From Mycolicibacterium sp. P1-18 (lineage in GTDB: Bacteria > Actinomycetota > Actinomycetes > Mycobacteriales > Mycobacteriaceae), in the NCBI RefSeq assembly GCF_008329535.1, contig NZ_NPKR01000009.1, forward strand, positions 124,001-188,000: DNA of 64,000 nt, written 5' to 3'. This document shows positions 41,539 to 49,859 of the stretch, piece after piece. The notes beneath the pieces were generated by a model. That model did not search any database. It was not told the origin of the DNA and was given only the letters and a program-made list of their open reading frames with translations. A program made the position numbers and the translations under genes. The stretch's first letter is position 1; the number at the start of each line of letters is the position of its first letter.

Positions 41539-42684
41539 GTGGACGTGCTGGACGGATTCATCTCGACGTGGTCCCGCGCTCGCGAGACCTTCGGGCAGGG
41601 CGTTCCCGCCACGGGTGAGCGGTTCAACCAAAGCGGGCCCTTGACCGCGATGCAGTCGACCGTGGAATCGGCTGCGCCGGGGGCGCGCTGGACCGGCGCA
41701 GGCGCCACCGCCTATCAGATCGCCAACGCCGACCACGGCAAGGTGTTCGGCCAACTGGCCGCACTCGACCGGCAACTGAGCAGCCATGTCACCGCATCCT
41801 CGGAGGTGGTGGCAGCCGGACGCCAGAACCTCGAGACGATCCGCAAGTGGGTCGTCGACGCCGCGGCAGCGGTGCCCCCTGGCAAGAACCACGACCAGAT
41901 GGTGATGCAGATCGTGAACAAGGGGCTGGGGCAGCTTCGCGAGGTCGTCACCACGTCCAACGGGGACCTCGTCACCATCGGCGGGAAGATCCGCGGGCTT
42001 GGCGGGGCGTACGAGGCGCTGGGGAATCAGAAGTTCGCGCCGAAGGAGGGCCCGGGCGATGCGCTGGGAATCATCGGTAAGGACGGCGAAGAAGAGGTGC
42101 CACGCACCCCGACGACCCCCGGCCGCCCGGCAAACCCCGCCGACAATTGGGTCGGTAACCCCGACTTTGGCCACTGGGAAACGGTTCCAGCATCTGCAGA
42201 TGGAACTACTCCACCGCTGACACCGGAATATCGGCCGTTTACCGACGACACACCACTGAAGGTCGGACCTACGACGGGGATGTACGTGCCCGGGAAGACG
42301 TGGATCTCCGACGAGGATGCACCAGCCGTGGCGTTCCAGGAGGAATATCGGTTCCGCATTGCGGGAACCGAGGCAACCGACGTCACGCGGTTGGTGAACG
42401 TGAACGGCGAGAACCAAGTTCAGCGGTGGGTGGGCAACGTCTACGAGTATCAACGAAATACGTGGACGGGCGCCACAGGCGATCTGTCCGGCTTGCCACC
42501 CATACAAAACATCGATCAAACGTGGGAACCGATCTCACTGCCCGAGATGGCCACCCTCTCGGGTATGAATCCGACGACGACGTACTACGTGCCCGACGGA
42601 TGCGGCGGTTCGGTTGAGTTCAATGGGGGCGTCCCGGATGGTGTCGTGCTGCCACAACCCCCAACCATGACCCGGCCGCGATGA
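41539..42684 (+). CDS. Probable type VII secretion substrate with WXG-type N-domain and unknown C-terminal domain
   Basis: A 381-residue protein. Residues 1-170 form a helical hairpin with the WXG-like turn APGARWTGAGATAYQ near 52, followed by long amphipathic helices (DRQLSSHVTASSEVVAAGRQ), resembling ESX/EspA-type secreted proteins. A Pro-rich linker (about 175-225, EVPRTPTTPGRPANPADNW) leads to a C-terminal domain (about 230-381) rich in Tyr/Thr/Trp with no motif I recognise (YVPGKTWISDEDAPAVAFQE; VGNVYEYQRNTWTG). The arrangement is like a secreted effector or toxin behind a secretion module. The stop overlaps the next start by 4 nt. The 3' half is less GC-rich than its surroundings, hinting at transfer. 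Confidence 0.7.
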   Translation: MDVLDGFISTWSRARETFGQGVPATGERFNQSGPLTAMQSTVESAAPGARWTGAGATAYQIANADHGKVFGQLAALDRQLSSHVTASSEVVAAGRQNLETIRKWVVDAAAAVPPGKNHDQMVMQIVNKGLGQLREVVTTSNGDLVTIGGKIRGLGGAYEALGNQKFAPKEGPGDALGIIGKDGEEEVPRTPTTPGRPANPADNWVGNPDFGHWETVPASADGTTPPLTPEYRPFTDDTPLKVGPTTGMYVPGKTWISDEDAPAVAFQEEYRFRIAGTEATDVTRLVNVNGENQVQRWVGNVYEYQRNTWTGATGDLSGLPPIQNIDQTWEPISLPEMATLSGMNPTTTYYVPDGCGGSVEFNGGVPDGVVLPQPPTMTRPR

Positions 42685-43124
42685 GTTCACGTCGCTGGTT
42701 TCTGGCTGGCGCCTTCGCGTTCGCTGCCGCGATCGCGGTCGTCGTCGTGGTGGTGATACCTGATGAAGCGCAGTCAGATTGCGACACGGTGCGACAGATG
42801 CTCGATTTCAATCAGGCCCACAACGTGGCCGTGGCCCAGGTGGGGTCCGACAAGGATCCAACGGAGACTCCGATGGCGGACTACCAGGAGTGGGCGTCGC
42901 AACTAAGGACATACGCGAACCAAGTGCAAGACGGCTCGCTCGCTAAACACGCTGAAGAACTGGCGGCACTCGCATCTCAAACCGTGACGGTCGTGGGTCA
43001 GGCGCGGGACGACGGTTCGCGGTCTCCGGTATCTGATCCGCCGCCGTGGGTCCGTGAGTACGCCCAACTCAATGCGCAGTTCAAACAGGAGGTTTCGGCG
43101 CTCAGTGCGGCATGTCCACGCTGA
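42681..43124 (+). CDS. Membrane-anchored hypothetical protein coupled to the type VII-like substrate
   Basis: A 147-residue protein starting at an ATGA overlap. A single N-terminal membrane anchor (WFLAGAFAFAAAIAVVVVVV) is followed by an extracytoplasmic helical domain beginning SDCDTVRQMLDFNQAHNVAV and ending with a second Cys (SALSAACPR); the two Cys could form a disulfide. It was not recognised. Coupled membrane proteins of this kind next to secreted effectors can be immunity or assembly partners; that is inference. Confidence 0.68.
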   Translation: MSSRRWFLAGAFAFAAAIAVVVVVVIPDEAQSDCDTVRQMLDFNQAHNVAVAQVGSDKDPTETPMADYQEWASQLRTYANQVQDGSLAKHAEELAALASQTVTVVGQARDDGSRSPVSDPPPWVREYAQLNAQFKQEVSALSAACPR

Positions 43125-43175
43125 GGACCATCGGCCTGCCTGCGCCCCAACGGATCGCCTGGGCAATGACCACCA

Positions 43176-43394
43176 TCAGTCGGGAGGACGTTCGTGGTCG
43201 GCGTTCGAGTCCTGCTCCACCCAATCCGGTTTCGGCGTCGGGGGCATCGCACCCTTCATCTGCCAGAACTGGCTGGAGGACTCGGGCGTTGGAAATCCCT
43301 TCTCCCGCGACTTCCGAATGAACGAGATCGTCAACACGGCCACGCCGATGACAAGGAATGCCACGAGTGCAACCTTCGCGATCTCGACGATCAC
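43176..43394 (-). CDS. Small single-helix membrane protein
   Basis: A 72-residue protein from GTG 43394. Residues 3-25 form a membrane helix (VEIAKVALVAFLVIGVAVLT), followed by a basic stretch FIRKSREKGF and a polar, Pro-rich tail ending DHERPPD. It is the only minus-strand gene in this cluster. GGAG lies 12 nt upstream, a weak ribosome binding site. The coding call rests on the clean helix-plus-basic topology and the lack of a competing frame. Confidence 0.5.
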   Translation of the reverse strand: MIVEIAKVALVAFLVIGVAVLTISFIRKSREKGFPTPESSSQFWQMKGAMPPTPKPDWVEQDSNADHERPPD

Positions 43395-43558
43395 GAGACA
43401 TCATCTCCGTCGCGCGTGGGAGGAAGAGGCGGTTCGAAGGTTCGCACGCCGCCACGCTAACCGTCCGCCGCGGATTCATGCCCAAATTTGCCGCGTGTGA
43501 CCTCGACCACCCGGCCATAGAATCGTCGGAGCAACGTCGATGCCACGAAAGGACGACC

Positions 43559-44371
43559 ATGAGCGGCAAGTTCACCCTCGACAGCGCTGGCCTGGCGCCG
43601 CTGGCGGAGATCCATTCTGAGGTCGCCACCGGACTCTCCCAGCTGACCGGCGCTGGCGCGCCGCGAGCGGCGGACGTCGCCCAGTCCTTCGGCAACATCG
43701 CGTTCTCGGTCAACGACGCCCTCGACGGCGTGACCCAAAGTCGCGGTAGGACACTGCAAGCGACGAAGGGTTCCAGCGACACCATCGCGGATCTACTCGG
43801 CAAGGCCGACGAGCTGTACGCCCGCGGCGATCGGGAGGGCGCGGCCAAGCTCAGGGCCGCAGCCGAGACGCTGGAGGGCTCCGGCCCTGCGGGTGGCACC
43901 GCTGGTGCCGCTGGTGCCACCGGAGGGGCAGGTGTCGGAGCGGCCGGGGGTGGTGGAGCCGAGATGGCGGGTCAGATGGCCAGCCAGGTGGGGCAGCAGG
44001 TCGGCCAGGTCGCCCAAGGCCTGGCCCAGTCCGTGCAGGGGCTGGCCCAGGGCCTCACCCAGCTGCCGCAGCAGATCATGCAGGGCATCCAGGGCATGGC
44101 CGGCAAGGGCCCGGACGCCGAGGAGCTGGCCGAATCCACCGAGGAGAAGGCCGACGCGGAGAAGTCGGACGACGCCGACGAACGCAAGCGCGAGGAGGAC
44201 GAGGCAGCCGAGAAACGTGCCGAGGAAGAACGCGCCCAGCAGCGTCCCCCGGCCCAGGGCGAGGGTGCGCAACCCGGACGTTCCGCCGACGCCGGTCCAG
44301 CACCCGCCGCACCGCCCGCGCCGGAGCGTCCGCAGCCCGCTCAGACACGGCCGCAACAGTTCTCGGTCTAG
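43559..44371 (+). CDS. EspC/DUF2580-like ESX secretion-associated protein with coiled, low-complexity tail
   Basis: A 270-residue protein starting at ATG 43559, 7 nt after AAAGGA. Residues 1-95 resemble the DUF2580 (EspC-like) fold: FTLDSAGLAPLAEIHSEVAT, SFGNIAFSVNDALDGVTQSR. Gly/Ala repeats follow, then a Gln-rich amphipathic stretch (VGQVAQGLAQSVQGLAQGLT), then a highly charged coiled region (about 205-240, EEDEAAEKRAEEERAQQRPP) and a Pro-rich end. It is probably co-secreted with, or a chaperone or membrane-active partner of, the upstream substrate. Its 3' end overlaps the convergent ABC-F stop by 4 nt. Confidence 0.7.
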   Translation: MSGKFTLDSAGLAPLAEIHSEVATGLSQLTGAGAPRAADVAQSFGNIAFSVNDALDGVTQSRGRTLQATKGSSDTIADLLGKADELYARGDREGAAKLRAAAETLEGSGPAGGTAGAAGATGGAGVGAAGGGGAEMAGQMASQVGQQVGQVAQGLAQSVQGLAQGLTQLPQQIMQGIQGMAGKGPDAEELAESTEEKADAEKSDDADERKREEDEAAEKRAEEERAQQRPPAQGEGAQPGRSADAGPAPAAPPAPERPQPAQTRPQQFSV

Positions 44372-45975
44372 GACAACACCCCGTCGGCGAGGTGCAACCG
44401 TCGCCGGACGCCGATCGCGCCGAGGAAGCTCTCGTCGTGGCTGACGACCACGAAGGACCCCCGATAGGCGTTCAGCGCCGCCTCCAACTGGCGCGTGCTG
44501 ATCAGGTCGAGGTTGTTGGTCGGCTCGTCGAGAAGCAGGAGTTGCGGGGCGGGTTCGGCGTTGAGCACGCAGACCAGCGTGGCTCTCAGCCGTTCACCAC
44601 CCGACAGTGAAGCGACCGGCAGGTCGGCGTGCTCTCCACGAAAGAGGAACTGCGCCAACAGATGCATGCGGCGGGTATGCGTTAGGCTCGGGGCGAACGC
44701 GGCCAGGTTCTCCGCGACGCTGCGACCCGGGTCCAGCAGGTCGAGCCGCTGCGACAGATATGCGATGCGCCCGTCCGCGCGGTGCACCTCCCCCCGCTCC
44801 GGCACCAGGTCACCGCTGAGCAACCTCAGCAGGGTCGACTTCCCCGCTCCGTTGTCCCCGGTGAGCGCGACGCGTTCGGGTCCGCGGACGTCGAGGTCGA
44901 CACCGTTGTCCGCGAACAGGTCTCGGCCTCCCACCCGCATCCGAAGACCGCGTGCGGCGAGTACCGTGCGGCCGGCGGGCACGTCGGTGTCGGGCAGGTC
45001 GAGCACGATGACGTCGTCGTCGCGCACGGCCCGCTCGGCGTGATCGAGGCGGCTCCTCGCGTCGTCGACGCGTTTGGCGTGCACGTCGTCGGCCTTGGCA
45101 GCCGACTCCTGGGCGTCGCGTTTGAGCTTGCCCGCGACGATCTTCGGCAGACCGGCGTCCTTGACGTTGCGGGCGGCCGTACCCGAGCGCCGCGCCGCGC
45201 GTTCGCGGGCCTGCTGCATCTGGCGCTTCTCGCGCTTCAACAGCTGCTCGGCGTTGCGGACGTCGGACTCCGCGGCCTGCTGTGCCCCCTCGAGAGCGGC
45301 CTCGTACTGAGTGAAATTGCCACCGTAGAAACGAATTTCCCCGTGCCGCATCTCGGCGATGCGATCCATCCGGTCGAGCAGGACCCTGTCGTGGCTGACG
45401 ATCAGCAGCGTCCCCCCGAACTCGTCGAGGGCGGAGTACAGCCGTGCGCGCGCCGCGGCGTCGAGGTTGTTCGTCGGCTCGTCGAGCAAGAGGACGTCTG
45501 GCCGTCTGAGCAATTGCGCCGCCAGCCCCACCGACACCACTTCCCCGCCGCTGAGGGAACCGAGGGGCCGATCCATCGCCAGCTGAGCGAGGCCCAGCCG
45601 GTCGAGCTGTGCGCGTAGTCGCTCCTCGACGTCCCAGTCGTCGCCGATCGTGGCGAACACCGCGTCGGAGGCGTCACCGGCGGCCAACGCGTCCAGCGCT
45701 GCGATGACGGGAGCGACACCCAGCACCTCGGCGACGGTTCGGTCGGCCTCGAAGGGCAGCGTCTGCGGCAGGTATCCGACCGTGCCGTCGACGACGATGC
45801 CACCGGCAGTCGGACGCAGTTCTCCGGCAACGATTTTGAGGAGTGTGCTCTTGCCTGCACCGTTGGGCGCGACCAGACCGGTGCGGCCGCCCGGGACGGT
45901 GAAGGATAGGTCGACGAACAACGGAGTGTCGTCGGACCAGCCGAAGGAGAGATGCGACGAAACGATGGAAGACAT
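44368..45975 (-). CDS. ABC-F family ATPase (possible ribosome-protection protein)
   Basis: A 535-residue protein with two ABC domains and no membrane helix. Domain 1: Walker A APNGAGKSTLLKI near 36, signature GSLSGGEVVSVGL, Walker B LLLDEPTNNLDAA. A Lys/Arg/Glu-rich linker helix pair (about 215-310, KREKRQMQQARERAARRSGT) follows. Domain 2: TGDNGAGKSTLLRLL, SLSGGERLRATL, LLLLDEPTNNLDL. ABC-F proteins act on the ribosome E site as translation factors or antibiotic-protection proteins. ATG 45975 is preferred; ATG 46005 lies in the loop of a leader hairpin. An 8-codon leader peptide is encoded upstream. Confidence 0.88.
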   Translation of the reverse strand: MSSIVSSHLSFGWSDDTPLFVDLSFTVPGGRTGLVAPNGAGKSTLLKIVAGELRPTAGGIVVDGTVGYLPQTLPFEADRTVAEVLGVAPVIAALDALAAGDASDAVFATIGDDWDVEERLRAQLDRLGLAQLAMDRPLGSLSGGEVVSVGLAAQLLRRPDVLLLDEPTNNLDAAARARLYSALDEFGGTLLIVSHDRVLLDRMDRIAEMRHGEIRFYGGNFTQYEAALEGAQQAAESDVRNAEQLLKREKRQMQQARERAARRSGTAARNVKDAGLPKIVAGKLKRDAQESAAKADDVHAKRVDDARSRLDHAERAVRDDDVIVLDLPDTDVPAGRTVLAARGLRMRVGGRDLFADNGVDLDVRGPERVALTGDNGAGKSTLLRLLSGDLVPERGEVHRADGRIAYLSQRLDLLDPGRSVAENLAAFAPSLTHTRRMHLLAQFLFRGEHADLPVASLSGGERLRATLVCVLNAEPAPQLLLLDEPTNNLDLISTRQLEAALNAYRGSFVVVSHDESFLGAIGVRRRLHLADGVLS

Positions 45976-45993
45976 GAGAGAGCTTTCTTGCTG

Positions 45994-46013
45994 GTGCCCC
46001 GACATGTGGGCAC
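45994..46013 (-). promoter_or_regulatory. Leader hairpin before the ABC-F gene
   Basis: Arms GTGCCC (46013-46008) and GGGCAC (45999-45994) on the minus strand enclose an 8-nt loop that holds ATG 46005. It may sequester translation signals between the leader peptide and the main gene. Confidence 0.4.
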
Positions 46014-46041
46014 GCGACGACGACGGAGAAGAGGCCCCGAG

Positions 46042-46068
46042 CTAACCGGAGAAGTCGTCACCCAGCAT
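46042..46068 (-). CDS. Putative leader peptide (MLGDDFSG) upstream of the ABC-F gene
   Basis: An 8-residue open frame with its own stop, ending 66 nt before ATG 45975. Its ATG is 7 nt after the hexamer TACGAT (46081-46076), so it could itself be translated leaderless; an in-frame ATG at 46077 would add MEL. Short upstream frames of this kind control antibiotic-inducible ABC-F genes by ribosome stalling. Function here is inference. Confidence 0.4.
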   Translation of the reverse strand: MLGDDFSG

Positions 46069-46087
46069 GAGTTCCATCGTAGCGGCG

Positions 46088-47155
46088 TCAGTCAACCAAA
46101 TATTGGCGCAGCATCGCGGTGACCGCGGTGATCCGCGTGACGTCCACGCGCTCGTCGACCCGGTGCGCCATGTTCGGGTCGCCGGGACCGTAGTTGACCG
46201 CCGGAATGCCGAGCGCGGCGAAGCGTGCGACGTCGGTCCAGCCGAACTTGGCCCGCACCCGTCCCCCGGCCGCCCGCACCAGTGCGGCGGCCGCGGGCTT
46301 CGTCAGACCGGGCAGCGCTCCGGGGGCACCGTCGGTGCGCTCGATCTCGACGTCGAGTCCGTCGAGCACCTCGCGCACGTGTGCGTCGGCCTGCTCGACG
46401 CTGCGGTCGGGCGCAAAGCGGAAGTTCACCGTGACCGACGCCGCGTCGGGGATCACGTTGCCCGCGACACCGCCGTCGACGCGCACCGCGGACAGTCCCT
46501 CGCGGTACGTGCAGCCGTCGATCTCGACGCTGCGCGCCTCGTAGGACGACAACCTGTCGAGCACGGCACCGAGTTTGTGAATCGCATTGTCGCCCAACCA
46601 GAATCGAGCCGAGTGGGCCCTGGTGCCCGTCGTCCGGACCACGTGGCGGACGGTCCCCTGGCAACCGGCCTCGATGAAGCCACCGGACGGCTCGCCGAGA
46701 ATCGCGACGTCGGCCTGCAGCCAGTCGGGCAGCTCGCGCTCGATGCGGCCGAGGCCGTTGGCGCTGGACTCGATCTCCTCGCAGTCGTACATCACCACCG
46801 TGATGTCGTGCGTCGGTTCGGCGACGGTGGCGGCCAGGTGCAGGAAGACCGCGTCGCCGGACTTCATGTCCGACGTGCCGCAGCCGAACAGCTCGTCACC
46901 GACGCGGCGGCTGGGCACGTTGTCCGCGGCGGGGACGGTGTCGAGGTGACCGGCGAAAAGCACCCGCGACGGCCGGCCGAAATTGGTCCTCGCCAGCACG
47001 GCGTCACCGTTGCGGATCACCTCGTAACCGCGAGCCTGTGCCCGCAACGCGGCCTCGACCTCGTCGGCGATGCGCTGCTCGTGCCGCGACTCGCTGGGGA
47101 TGTCCACCAGGGCAGCGGTTAGCGCGATGGGGTCGGCTCGTAGATCTAGGGCCAC
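46088..47155 (-). CDS. dapE: Succinyl-diaminopimelate desuccinylase DapE
   Basis: A 355-residue M20 metallopeptidase. Zinc ligands are visible in LFAGHLDTVPAADN (His/Asp near 75), FGCGTSDMKSGDA (Asp near 103) and the catalytic/metal pair MYDCEEIESS (Glu-Glu near 134). GGVAGNVIPDAASVTVNFRF forms the dimerisation domain and the final metal His is in NMAHRVDERV. It removes succinate from N-succinyl-LL-diaminopimelate in lysine and cell-wall synthesis. GTG 47155 follows TAACCT by 8 nt. It is divergent from dapD. Confidence 0.94.
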   Translation of the reverse strand: MALDLRADPIALTAALVDIPSESRHEQRIADEVEAALRAQARGYEVIRNGDAVLARTNFGRPSRVLFAGHLDTVPAADNVPSRRVGDELFGCGTSDMKSGDAVFLHLAATVAEPTHDITVVMYDCEEIESSANGLGRIERELPDWLQADVAILGEPSGGFIEAGCQGTVRHVVRTTGTRAHSARFWLGDNAIHKLGAVLDRLSSYEARSVEIDGCTYREGLSAVRVDGGVAGNVIPDAASVTVNFRFAPDRSVEQADAHVREVLDGLDVEIERTDGAPGALPGLTKPAAAALVRAAGGRVRAKFGWTDVARFAALGIPAVNYGPGDPNMAHRVDERVDVTRITAVTAMLRQYLVD

Positions 47156-47163
47156 AGTCGTCG

Positions 47164-47169
47164 AGGTTA
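47164..47169 (-). promoter_or_regulatory. -10 element of dapE
   Basis: TAACCT on the minus strand, 8 nt before GTG 47155, probably giving a leaderless or nearly leaderless mRNA. Confidence 0.45.
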
Positions 47170-47212
47170 GTTCCGGCGGGCAGGAGCGAAGCGACCGGGG
47201 ATGGCAATCCAG

Positions 47213-47218
47213 TAGCCT
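47213..47218 (+). promoter_or_regulatory. -10 element of dapD
   Basis: TAGCCT, 8 nt before GTG 47227. The dapE and dapD -10 elements lie 43 nt apart in a 71-nt divergent region. Confidence 0.45.
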
Positions 47219-47226
47219 TTGGGACC

Positions 47227-48195
47227 GTGACTTCAGCATCAGGGATCGGCGTGGCCACCATCTCGGCCGAGGGGACGGTGCTCGACACCTGGTTCCCCGA
47301 GCCGGAGGTCGGCGACGCGGCGAGTGTCTCGGCCGACGGCGACGCGACGACGGGCACCAACCGGCTGTCGGTGGCCGAGGTACCCAGCGAACTCGGCGAC
47401 CTGACCGGCCGCGACGAGGAACGCGACGTCGACGTGGTGGTCGTGCGCACCACCATCTCCTCCCTCGACGACAAGCCGGTCGACGCGTTCGACGCCTACC
47501 TCCGCCTGCACCTGCTGTCGCACCGCCTGATCGCCCCGCACGGCGCGAACCTCGACGGCGTCTTCGGCCTGCTCGCCAACGTCGTGTGGACCAACTTCGG
47601 CCCGTGCGCGGTCGAGGGATTCGAACTGACGCGCGCACGGCTGCGCCGACGGGGTTCGGTGACCGTCTACGGCATCGACAAGTTTCCCCGGATGGTCGAC
47701 TACGTGCTGCCGGCCGGTGTCCGGATCGCCGACGCGGACCGGGTACGCCTCGGCGCACACCTGGCGTCCGGGACGACGGTCATGCACGAGGGGTTCGTGA
47801 ACTTCAACGCCGGCACGCTCGGCACGTCGATGGTCGAGGGTCGGATCTCCGCGGGCGTGGTGGTCGGCGACGGCTCCGACGTCGGCGGCGGCGCCTCGAT
47901 CATGGGGACCCTGTCCGGCGGCGGCAAGGAGGTCATCTCGGTGGGAAGGCGTTGCCTGCTGGGCGCCAACTCCGGGCTCGGCATCTCGCTCGGGGACGAC
48001 TGCGTCGTCGAGGCGGGCCTCTACGTCACCGGCGGCACCAAGGTGACCACCGCCGACGGTCAGACCGTGAAGGCCAAGGAGCTCTCGGGAGCCGACAACC
48101 TGCTGTTCCGGCGCAATTCGCTGTCCGGAGCAGTGGAAGTGGTGTCACGCGACGGCACCGGCATCACGCTGAACGACGCCCTGCACAAGAACTAG
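47227..48195 (+). CDS. dapD: Tetrahydrodipicolinate N-succinyltransferase DapD
   Basis: A 322-residue actinobacterial-type DapD. The N-terminal domain (ATISAEGTVLDTWFPEPEVG) precedes a left-handed parallel beta-helix (about 165-290) made of hexapeptides, for example LGAHLASGTTVMHEGFVNFN and GDGSDVGGGASIMGTLSGGG. It transfers succinate from succinyl-CoA to tetrahydrodipicolinate, two steps before DapE. The start is GTG 47227. Together with dapE and dapC, three succinylase-branch genes lie in this window. Confidence 0.95.
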   Translation: MTSASGIGVATISAEGTVLDTWFPEPEVGDAASVSADGDATTGTNRLSVAEVPSELGDLTGRDEERDVDVVVVRTTISSLDDKPVDAFDAYLRLHLLSHRLIAPHGANLDGVFGLLANVVWTNFGPCAVEGFELTRARLRRRGSVTVYGIDKFPRMVDYVLPAGVRIADADRVRLGAHLASGTTVMHEGFVNFNAGTLGTSMVEGRISAGVVVGDGSDVGGGASIMGTLSGGGKEVISVGRRCLLGANSGLGISLGDDCVVEAGLYVTGGTKVTTADGQTVKAKELSGADNLLFRRNSLSGAVEVVSRDGTGITLNDALHKN

Positions 48196-48199
48196 ATTC

Positions 48200-49450
48200 C
48201 TAGCGGCAGCGGGACATCCGCAGCATCGCGACGCCGTGCGCCGGGACGGTCTGGGCCACCTCGCCCGTCGTCGTGGCCTCGGAGTGCTGCCACAGATCAC
48301 GCACCGTGAAGCACGGGCTGCCCGCGAGCCCGACGGCGTGGGCGTCGGTGTGGATGGCGACCGGCCCGGCGTCGGAGTTGAACAGGGCCACGGCCACCGC
48401 CCCGTCGGCCAGGGGCTTGACGATGATCCTCGGATCGGCCAGTAGCGGAAGACCCTGCAGCACCAACGGATCCTGGTCGACCGCGATGACGTCGCGGTTG
48501 GTCAGGATCTCTCGGGTGTCCTCGTCCATCGACCGCACGTCGTTGCCCGCGAGCAGGGGTGCCGCCAACATCGCCCACAACGAGAAGTGCGCACGCTGTT
48601 CGACGTCGGTGAGATCGGGCCGCGGCGACCCCAGTGCCATGGTGGGGTGCCCGCGGACGAACTGCGACCAGCCGATGCCGACCACCAGCATGTCCGGGTC
48701 GTTGACGTGCCTCGGTCCGTCGTGGGGCGCGCTGGGTCCGGCGGCCACGAACGCCTGCGTGACCCCGGCCAGCCCGTCGGCCCACAGCTCCTCGTCCCCC
48801 CACGCCGGCACCAGGTCCATGGCGTCGCGACTGACGTCGGCGATGCGGGACCAGTCGTACTCGGTGCCGGCGTCGGTGTCCCCGGAACTGTTGGGGTTGA
48901 TGCTGTAGACGATATGACGGCCGCTGTCGCGCAACGCATCTCGCATCGCCGCAAAGTACTTCACCTGGTCGGTGTGGCCCGCGTCGAGCCGGCACCAGTC
49001 GTACTTCAGGTAGTCGACGCCCCACGCGGCGAAGGTGCGTGCGTCGGCCTGCTCGTGTCCGGCGCCGCCGATTCGCGGGTCCTGGCCGCAACCCTGGTTG
49101 AACGGGCTGTGGTAGATGCCGAGGAGCATGCCGCGCTGGTGGGCGTAAGCCGCCACCGCCGCGATGCCGTGGGGAAACCTCACCGGATCGGCGCGCAGAT
49201 CTCCGTTGGCGTCACGGGTCGGCGCAGCCCATCCCGCGTCGAGGTTCACGTAGCGGTAGCCGGCGTCGCGCATGCCCGAGGACACCATGGCGTCGACGGT
49301 GTCCTCGACAGCCTGCTCGGTCAGGTTGATTCCGGAGTTCCAGGAATTCCACCCCATTGGCGGGGTTTGGGCCGGGCGCGGTTCGGGGGCCGGCGACGCG
49401 CAGGAGACCAGCACGCCGACGCAGACCACCAAGACCCACAGTCGACGCAC
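48200..49450 (-). CDS. Glycoside hydrolase family 27 lipoprotein (alpha-galactosidase-like)
   Basis: A 416-residue lipoprotein. The signal peptide MRRLWVLVVCVGVLVSCASP ends at lipobox Cys17. The GH27 barrel opens with PPMGWNSWNSGINLTEQAV; the catalytic nucleophile Asp is in VDYLKYDWCRLD near 150, and the acid/base Asp is in HVNDPDMLVVG near 250. A beta-sandwich C-domain follows. The family hydrolyses alpha-galactosides or alpha-N-acetylgalactosaminides. Surface anchoring suggests it acts on external glycans. It converges on dapD with a 4-nt gap. I do not recall an M. tuberculosis homologue in this position. Confidence 0.88.
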   Translation of the reverse strand: MRRLWVLVVCVGVLVSCASPAPEPRPAQTPPMGWNSWNSGINLTEQAVEDTVDAMVSSGMRDAGYRYVNLDAGWAAPTRDANGDLRADPVRFPHGIAAVAAYAHQRGMLLGIYHSPFNQGCGQDPRIGGAGHEQADARTFAAWGVDYLKYDWCRLDAGHTDQVKYFAAMRDALRDSGRHIVYSINPNSSGDTDAGTEYDWSRIADVSRDAMDLVPAWGDEELWADGLAGVTQAFVAAGPSAPHDGPRHVNDPDMLVVGIGWSQFVRGHPTMALGSPRPDLTDVEQRAHFSLWAMLAAPLLAGNDVRSMDEDTREILTNRDVIAVDQDPLVLQGLPLLADPRIIVKPLADGAVAVALFNSDAGPVAIHTDAHAVGLAGSPCFTVRDLWQHSEATTTGEVAQTVPAHGVAMLRMSRCR

Positions 49451-49512
49451 GCGGTCATCCTGACATCGAGGCCTGTGAGTCAGACTCGAGTTTGCTGTGG
49501 GCCCGCAGCGCG

Positions 49513-49857
49513 TCAGTCCCTACCCGACAGCACGCAGAACTCGTTGCCCTCGGGATCGGCCAGCACCACCCATGATTGGTCGCCCTGACCCACGTCGACG
49601 CGGCGCGCGCCCAGCGCGATCAACCGGTCGACCTCGACCGTTTGATCGTCGGGGGTGAGGTCGAAGTGGATGCGGTTCTTCACCACCTTGCGGTCGGGCA
49701 CCTCGAGGAACAACCAGTCCGGGCCCGTGGGCGAACGCAGGAGGACGTCGCCGTCCTCGTCGGTCTCGGCGGGCCAGCCAAGCACCTCGGACCACCAGTG
49801 CGCGAGTGCGCGGACGTCGGCAGCGTCGACGCACACCTCCGACAATCTCAGGCCCAT
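49513..49857 (-). CDS. VOC (glyoxalase/bleomycin-resistance) superfamily protein
   Basis: A 114-residue single VOC domain: LSEVCVDAADVRALAHWWSE at the start, IHFDLTPDDQTVEVDRLIAL in the middle, and VVLADPEGNEFCVL at the end, the usual metal-site Glu being in GNEFCVL. ATG 49857 has AAGGGGA about 6 nt upstream and lies 2 nt after the fadD36 stop, so it is the second gene of that operon. Substrate unknown; small stand-alone VOC proteins bind hydrophobic or thiol-linked ligands. Confidence 0.87.
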   Translation of the reverse strand: MGLRLSEVCVDAADVRALAHWWSEVLGWPAETDEDGDVLLRSPTGPDWLFLEVPDRKVVKNRIHFDLTPDDQTVEVDRLIALGARRVDVGQGDQSWVVLADPEGNEFCVLSGRD

Positions 49858-49859
49858 GA

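Noticed and set aside
47156..47758. Extension of dapE upstream to 47758
   Set aside because: The extra 200 residues are Arg/Pro-rich, overlap dapD and cross both divergent promoters; GTG 47155 gives the family length.
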